Positions 3,351-7,120 of a DNA stretch of 7,120 nucleotides are shown here, in pieces. The first letter of the stretch is position 1. Each line of letters opens with the position of its first letter. The notes below the pieces were generated by a model, which saw only the letters and a program-made list of their open reading frames with translations, ran no database searches and had not been told where the DNA came from. A program made the translations under genes and the position numbers. This stretch comes from Candidatus Woesearchaeota archaeon. GTDB taxonomy: Archaea; Nanobdellota; Nanobdellia; Woesearchaeales; WJKV01. Location: NCBI GenBank assembly GCA_019322855.1, contig JAHWIA010000039.1, positions 1 to 7,120 on the forward strand. The letters run 5' to 3'.

Positions 3351-4145
3351 ATGATTGTTGAGGCTTCATTTTTAGACAAGTTAAAGCATTTCGGCTTGAA
3401 TAGTTATCAAGCAAAGTTATGGACAGCATTGCTGTCAAGAGGTGTTGCTACAGCTGGCGAATTGTCAGATATTTCAAACGTACCAAGATCAAGAGCATAC
3501 GATGTTCTAGAAAGTCTTGAAAAGAAAGGTTTTATCATAATGAAGATCGGCAAGCCGATCAAATACATTGCTGTTCCGCCTGCAGAAGTTGTCAAGAGGG
3601 TCCAGAAAAGGATTAAGGTGGATGCTGACAGGGAATCAGAACAGATAGAGAATCTAAAAGCAAGCGAAGTCATGGGCGAGCTTAAGATGCTGCATTCACA
3701 AGGCATCGAAAAAGTGGATCCTACTGAAATGACTGCTTCTATCAAAGGAAGAGGAAATTTGTATGATCATTTGACAGACATCTTAGACAGTGCAAAGAAA
3801 TCTGTTGTTATATGCACTACTGCTGAAGGTCTTGTTAGAAAAGCAGATGCTTTGAAAAGGAGCCTGAAGCAATTGAAGAAGAAAGGTGTCAAGATAAAGA
3901 TTGCAGCAAAGATGAACGATGCGAGCAAGGCTGCTGCAAAAGAATTGAAAGAGTTTGCTGAGATCAAGAACAGCAATATCGAAGGACGATTCGTAATCGT
4001 TGATGGTGAAAGATTAACATTCATGCTTGTTGATGATAAAGAAATCAATGCTGGGTATGACACTGGTGTCACAGTGAACAGCGACTTCTTTGTTAACAGC
4101 TTCCAGAAGCTTTTTGATAAGCAATGGAAAGACATGAAAAAATAG
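3351..4145 (+). CDS. TrmB-family transcriptional regulator (winged helix plus PLD-like domain)
   Basis: This 264-residue protein begins with a TrmB-type winged helix (about 6-85): LKHFGLNSYQAKLWTALLS, GELSDISNVP, the recognition helix RSRAYDVLESLEKKGF, and a wing near IGKPIKYIAV. A charged coiled linker follows (about 86-125). The C-terminal domain (about 130-262) resembles the phospholipase-D-like effector domain of TrmB proteins: SVVICTTAEGL, a helix with ADALKRSLKQLKKKGVKIKIAA, and the strand RFVIVDGERLTFMLVDD. The phospholipase HKD catalytic motif is absent, as usual in these regulators. The maltose-binding C-terminal domain of the roughly 340-residue Thermococcus TrmB is also absent, so its sugar ligand cannot be assumed. 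GGAGG (3337-3341) lies 9 nt before the ATG and fixes the start. A 39-residue zinc-ribbon gene follows 9 bp later, and the eno-gpmI operon converges on the pair. Control of sugar metabolism is a reasonable inference, not shown. Confidence 0.9.
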   Translation: MIVEASFLDKLKHFGLNSYQAKLWTALLSRGVATAGELSDISNVPRSRAYDVLESLEKKGFIIMKIGKPIKYIAVPPAEVVKRVQKRIKVDADRESEQIENLKASEVMGELKMLHSQGIEKVDPTEMTASIKGRGNLYDHLTDILDSAKKSVVICTTAEGLVRKADALKRSLKQLKKKGVKIKIAAKMNDASKAAAKELKEFAEIKNSNIEGRFVIVDGERLTFMLVDDKEINAGYDTGVTVNSDFFVNSFQKLFDKQWKDMKK

Positions 4146-4154
4146 GTGGAGAGA

Positions 4155-4274
4155 ATGGGAGATTACTGCGAACAATGCAAGGCTTACAGGATTGTAAAGC
4201 ACGGTCTTTGTAAGAGATGCAGAATGCTTGGATTTGGACTAGAACAAGCGCAAGTTGCAGAAGCTAGCGCTTGA
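4155..4274 (+). CDS. 39-residue zinc-ribbon microprotein in an operon with the TrmB-like gene
   Basis: A 39-codon frame starts at ATG 4155 and ends with TGA at 4272-4274. It encodes two CxxC knuckles, C5-E-Q-C8 and C19-K-R-C22, separated by ten residues with basic and aromatic character (KAYRIVKHGL). A short alanine-rich tail follows. Four cysteines at this spacing are the minimum for one zinc site. A GGTGGAG ribosome binding site (4145-4151) overlaps the TrmB stop codon, and the genes are 9 bp apart, so the two are almost certainly co-transcribed and probably translationally coupled. The last 11 bp overlap the 3' end of the convergent gpmI. The cysteine pattern, ribosome binding site and spacing argue that it is real despite its size. 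The function is unknown; a partner or cofactor of the TrmB-like regulator is possible, as is an unrelated nucleic-acid-binding role. Confidence 0.75.
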   Translation: MGDYCEQCKAYRIVKHGLCKRCRMLGFGLEQAQVAEASA

Positions 4275-5787
4275 TTAAATTTATTCCTGTCATTTCTTTT
4301 GGTTTTTTGATTCCTAACAAGAATAACATAGTGGGTGCTACGTCTGCCAGTTTTCCGTTTCTAAGTTTTAATTGACTCTTATTTTTGTAGTTGTATATTA
4401 TGAATGGAACCGGATTTGTAGTGTGTGATTTTAATCTTTCTGCTACTAATTGTTCTGCATTGCCATGGTCTGCAGTGATTATCGCTATTCCTTTCAGTTC
4501 CCTAACTTTCTGCAGTAGTTTTCCTAAACATCTGTCAATAGTTTCTACTCCTTTGATTGTGGCTTTCAGATCTCCTGTGTGGCCGACCATGTCTGCGTTT
4601 GCATAATTCAGGATTATGACATCATACTTATGCATCAATTTTACTGCCTTGTCTGTGATCTTATTTGCGCTCATCGCAGGGCTTAGATCATAGGTGCTTA
4701 CTTTTGGTGACGGTATGATGATCCTGTCTTCTCCTTTGAACGGATTTTCATTTTGATTGTTGAAGAAGAAAGTTACATGTGCATATTTTTCAGTCTCTGC
4801 TATTCTTAACTGTTTAAGATTGTTTTTTGAAATGACTTCTCCAAGGATGTGTTTCACTCTCATTGGTTCGAATGCAATATATGTATTTTTGCAATGCTCT
4901 AGTTCTTCATAATAATGAGCAAAAGCCACATAAGTTATGTCTAACTTTTTTCTCTTGAAGAATGAGAATCTTTTGTCTACGAAAGCGTGCGTCAATTGCC
5001 TTGCCCTGTCCAATCTGTAATTGAAGAAAATAACACTGTCCTTGTCTTTCATTCCCTCGAAGTCTCCAATGATTGTGGGCGAGATGAATTCGTCTGTCTC
5101 TTTGTTCTCATAAGCCATGTGAATTGCTTCCTCTACTGTGTTCGCTTTCCTTCCTTTTGCTTCTACAAGACAGTCATATGATTTTTTGTCTCTTTTCCAT
5201 CTCTTGTCCCTGTCCATTGCAAAGTATCTTCCTTGGATTGTGACTATTTTAGTTCTCTGTTCCATCTTTAGCTTTTTTATCTCTGCTTTCAATTCCCTGA
5301 TGTATTTTAGAACTGATTTCGGCGGACTGTCCCTTCCGTCTGCAAAGATGTGGATGTTTATGTCTTGGATATTATACATCCTTGCCATCTTGATTAAAGC
5401 GTAGAGATGCGTGTTCATTGCGTGCACGCCTTGGTCGTGAAGAACACCCATCAGATGTAGTGTGCTATTATTGTTTTGACAGTTGACCATTGCTTTTAGT
5501 AGAGCTGGATTCCTGAAGAAAACTTTCCTGTTGATTGCTTTATTTATCCTAAGGATCATCTCTTCCATTACCCTGCCTGCTCCAAGGTTTATGTGGCCTA
5601 CTTCACTGTTTCCAATCATCCGTTCTGGGATTCCTACTGCTTCACCGCTAGCTTTCAGTCTGCTGTGCGGGCATTCTTCTAATAATATGTCATATACAGG
5701 AGTATCTGCTTGTAAAATGGCGTTACCTTGTCTTTCTTTTCTCAATCCCCACCCATCGAGAATAATTAATATTATCGGTCTTTTCAT
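4264..5787 (-). CDS. gpmI: 2,3-bisphosphoglycerate-independent phosphoglycerate mutase (bacterial-type iPGM)
   Basis: This 507-residue cytosolic enzyme interconverts 3- and 2-phosphoglycerate through a phosphoserine intermediate, with two Mn/Mg-type metal ions. It belongs to the alkaline phosphatase superfamily. Seen: the first metal aspartate in LIILDGWG (D11), the catalytic serine in GNSEVGHINLGAGR (S61), the phosphotransferase-domain motifs FADGRDSPP (149-156), GRYFAMDRD and FFNYRLDRARQL (R258, R261), the FFFN...GEDRIIIPSPKVSTYDLSPAMSA stretch, and the remaining metal ligands in NADMVGHTG (D399, H403), TADHGNAE (D440, H441) and SHTTNPVPF (H455). All catalytic residues appear intact and the length is normal. 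It is the long GpmI form typical of bacteria, not the roughly 400-residue ApgM of most archaea. Its ATG lies one base after the enolase stop and no Shine-Dalgarno is evident, so it is probably translated by coupling. Its product is enolase's substrate. Confidence 0.97.
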   Translation of the reverse strand: MKRPIILIILDGWGLRKERQGNAILQADTPVYDILLEECPHSRLKASGEAVGIPERMIGNSEVGHINLGAGRVMEEMILRINKAINRKVFFRNPALLKAMVNCQNNNSTLHLMGVLHDQGVHAMNTHLYALIKMARMYNIQDINIHIFADGRDSPPKSVLKYIRELKAEIKKLKMEQRTKIVTIQGRYFAMDRDKRWKRDKKSYDCLVEAKGRKANTVEEAIHMAYENKETDEFISPTIIGDFEGMKDKDSVIFFNYRLDRARQLTHAFVDKRFSFFKRKKLDITYVAFAHYYEELEHCKNTYIAFEPMRVKHILGEVISKNNLKQLRIAETEKYAHVTFFFNNQNENPFKGEDRIIIPSPKVSTYDLSPAMSANKITDKAVKLMHKYDVIILNYANADMVGHTGDLKATIKGVETIDRCLGKLLQKVRELKGIAIITADHGNAEQLVAERLKSHTTNPVPFIIYNYKNKSQLKLRNGKLADVAPTMLFLLGIKKPKEMTGINLIKR

Positions 5788-5788
5788 T

Positions 5789-7084
5789 TTATAGTTTCTT
5801 CAGATTCTTTCCTGCGTATCTTGCCTTTCTTCCTAATCTTTCTTCAATCCTTAATAATTGATTGTACTTTGCAGTCCGTTCTCCCCTGCAAGGCGCTCCT
5901 GCTTTTATCTGTCCGCAGTTCAATGCAACTGCAAGGTCTGAGATGAAATGATCCTCTGTCTCTCCGCTTCTATGACTGACCATTACCTTCCATCTATTCT
6001 TTTTGGCAAGTTTTGCACTGTCAATCGCTTCTGTTAGAGTTCCTATTTGATTAACTTTCAATAAAAGTGCATTGCAAGACTTGTTTTCTATTGCTGTTTT
6101 TATTCTTTTTTCATTTGTGACTGTCAGATCATCTCCCACGACCTGCAGATTCCTTAGTTTCTTGTTTCTATTTCTTCTTATTTCGTACATAAAGTCAGAG
6201 AAAGCTTCGAAATCATCTTCTGCAAATGGATCCTCTATTGAGATGATAGGGTAGTGTCTTACTAGATCCTTGTATAATTCGATCATTTCATTGGTGTCTA
6301 GATATTTTTTATCGACAAAATAACGTTTTCTGTTATGGAAGGAAGTCGCTGCAACATCAATGGCAAGTTTTATTTTCTTTTTATAGCCTAACCTGTCAAC
6401 TGCTCTCATTATCAGTCTTAGAGGTTCTTCAACCTTTTTTATGTCTGGTGCAAAACCTCCTTCATCTCCAACATTAGTCTGTGCTTTTCCATACTTTTGC
6501 GCAATAACTTTCTTTAGAGTATGGTAAACTTCTGATCCTATCTGCAAACTTTCTGCGAACGTCTTTCCTAATGGCGCAATCATGTATTCCTGGAATGCTA
6601 GATGCGTGCCTGCGTGCTTCCCGCCATTTATGATGTTCATGAATGGTATTGGCAGTAAACAAGGTGATTTGTTCTTTACAAGATGTTTTCCAATGTATTC
6701 ATACATTGGTTGTTTCTTTGTTTTGCTTGCTAGTCTTGCTGCTGCTAAACTTACTGCGAGCATTGCATTCGCACCTAACTTCTTCTTGTTTATTGTTCTG
6801 TCCAGTTCTATCAATGTGTTGTCAATCAATCTTTGTTTTGTGCAATCAAGTCCTACAATCTTTTTCGCGATCTTTGTATTGGCATTAGAAACAGCCTTCT
6901 GAACACCCAAGCTGTGATAACGTTTTCCTCCATCTCGTAATTCCAGAGCTTCATGCACACCAGTACTCGCACCACTAGGCACCATCTCCCGCGCCCTTTT
7001 AGTTTTTGTGTATAGTTCTGCCTCAACAGTCGGATTACCCCTGCTATCAAGAATCTCCCGTGCCCACACCTTTGTAATGCGCAT
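5789..7084 (-). CDS. eno: Enolase (phosphopyruvate hydratase)
   Basis: Enolase dehydrates 2-phosphoglycerate to phosphoenolpyruvate, with Mg2+. In 431-residue numbering the visible landmarks are LDSRGNPTVEAE (13-24), the flexible loop SGASTGVHEALELRDGG (37-53), LGANAMLAVS (103-112), FQEYMI (E166), NVGDEGGFAP (E208, general acid side), metal ligands D243 (AIDVA), E284 (SIEDPF) and D318 (VVGDDL), the catalytic base K343 (LLLKVNQIGT), SHRSGETED (371-379) and K394 (QIKAGAP). The site is complete. The usual GAPSRSER appears as GAPCRGER. I chose the ATG at 7084 because GAGGTT (minus strand, 7094-7089) sits at ribosome-binding distance and the family normally begins near MRITKV. A GTG at 7105 would add seven atypical residues and contains that site. 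The gene is first in a tight operon with gpmI in this window; its promoter must lie beyond the right edge or upstream genes are co-transcribed. Confidence 0.98.
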   Translation of the reverse strand: MRITKVWAREILDSRGNPTVEAELYTKTKRAREMVPSGASTGVHEALELRDGGKRYHSLGVQKAVSNANTKIAKKIVGLDCTKQRLIDNTLIELDRTINKKKLGANAMLAVSLAAARLASKTKKQPMYEYIGKHLVKNKSPCLLPIPFMNIINGGKHAGTHLAFQEYMIAPLGKTFAESLQIGSEVYHTLKKVIAQKYGKAQTNVGDEGGFAPDIKKVEEPLRLIMRAVDRLGYKKKIKLAIDVAATSFHNRKRYFVDKKYLDTNEMIELYKDLVRHYPIISIEDPFAEDDFEAFSDFMYEIRRNRNKKLRNLQVVGDDLTVTNEKRIKTAIENKSCNALLLKVNQIGTLTEAIDSAKLAKKNRWKVMVSHRSGETEDHFISDLAVALNCGQIKAGAPCRGERTAKYNQLLRIEERLGRKARYAGKNLKKL

Positions 7085-7088
7085 ATTT

Positions 7089-7094
7089 AACCTC
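7089..7094 (-). promoter_or_regulatory. eno: Ribosome binding site that decides the enolase start
   Basis: The minus strand reads GAGGTT, 4 nt before ATG 7084. This favours the ATG over the in-frame GTG at 7105, which has no such site. No TATA box is seen in the 36 bases left before the window edge. Confidence 0.6.
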
Positions 7095-7120
7095 TTTTTT
7101 GTCACATAGGTATCATTCTG

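Noticed and set aside
3407..4202. Three long minus-strand frames opposite the TrmB gene
   Set aside because: They are antisense frames rich in Ser, Leu and Phe, opposite a well-supported TrmB gene, with no promoter or ribosome binding site.
4391..5794. Several plus-strand frames opposite gpmI, one looking like a membrane protein
   Set aside because: Their hydrophobic composition is the expected antisense reading of Lys/Glu-rich codons in gpmI; the catalytic motifs on the other strand are unequivocal.
6072..7050. Frames on both strands within enolase
   Set aside because: They are shadow frames of a complete enolase, with no independent start signals or motifs.
7085..7105. GTG start for enolase, adding seven residues
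   Set aside because: The extension (MTKKRLN) is not typical of enolase, it contains the GAGGTT ribosome binding site of the ATG at 7084, and no site precedes the GTG.
1..7120. CRISPR array, tRNA, rRNA or insertion sequence
   Set aside because: No regularly spaced direct repeats, no tRNA-like clover pattern with a GGTTCRA arm, and no transposase or flanking terminal repeats were seen on reading both strands.

Overview
The window looks like a piece of an AT-rich archaeal genome, most likely from the small-genome DPANN/Woesearchaeota-Pacearchaeota sphere. The lineage is an inference from gene content and style. The archaeal markers are an archaeal-type 30S protein S15, the RNase P protein Rnp4 (Rpp21 family), a TrmB-family regulator, and TATA-box promoters about 26 bp upstream of predicted transcription starts. 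Several genes look leaderless, while others carry GGAGG- or GGTGA-type ribosome binding sites. No tRNA, rRNA, CRISPR array or insertion sequence was seen. Genes are packed tightly and no gene-free stretch exceeds 300 bases.

Layout. Positions 1-134 (-) hold the start of an AbrB/SpoVT-type DNA-binding protein that runs off the left edge. Upstream of it on the same strand is a soluble Hanks-type protein kinase (195-1151, -). A divergent promoter region separates the kinase from a 65-residue zinc-ribbon protein (1237-1434, +), which overlaps tail to tail with an Lrp/AsnC-like regulator (1411-1878, -). Next come rnp4 (1972-2265, -), a divergent 88-residue winged-helix regulator (2375-2641, +) and rps15 (2671-3123, -). 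A 227-bp divergent control region follows, then a TrmB-like regulator (3351-4145, +) and a 39-residue zinc-ribbon gene (4155-4274, +) that is easily missed. The right part is a two-gene glycolytic operon on the minus strand: enolase (5789-7084), then bacterial-type cofactor-independent phosphoglycerate mutase (4264-5787), one base apart.

How it fits together. Eno and GpmI catalyse adjacent steps of lower glycolysis/gluconeogenesis. They converge on a TrmB-family gene, a family known in archaea for sugar-responsive control. Rps15 and Rnp4 are ordinary translation and tRNA-processing housekeeping. Four DNA-binding regulators lie in about 4 kb (AbrB, Lrp, winged helix, TrmB), and each has an inverted repeat at or near its own promoter, which suggests autoregulation.

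The points most worth a second look are: (i) the kinase, whose usual ATP-binding lysine in strand beta-3 appears to be leucine while a lysine occupies the third position of the glycine loop, the arrangement known from eukaryotic WNK kinases; (ii) a 15-codon leaderless-looking upstream ORF whose end contains the Shine-Dalgarno sequence of the TrmB gene; (iii) an rps15 terminator-like hairpin with the stop codon in its loop; and (iv) the tiny zinc-ribbon gene in an apparent operon with TrmB. These are readings by eye; no searches or folding programs were run.
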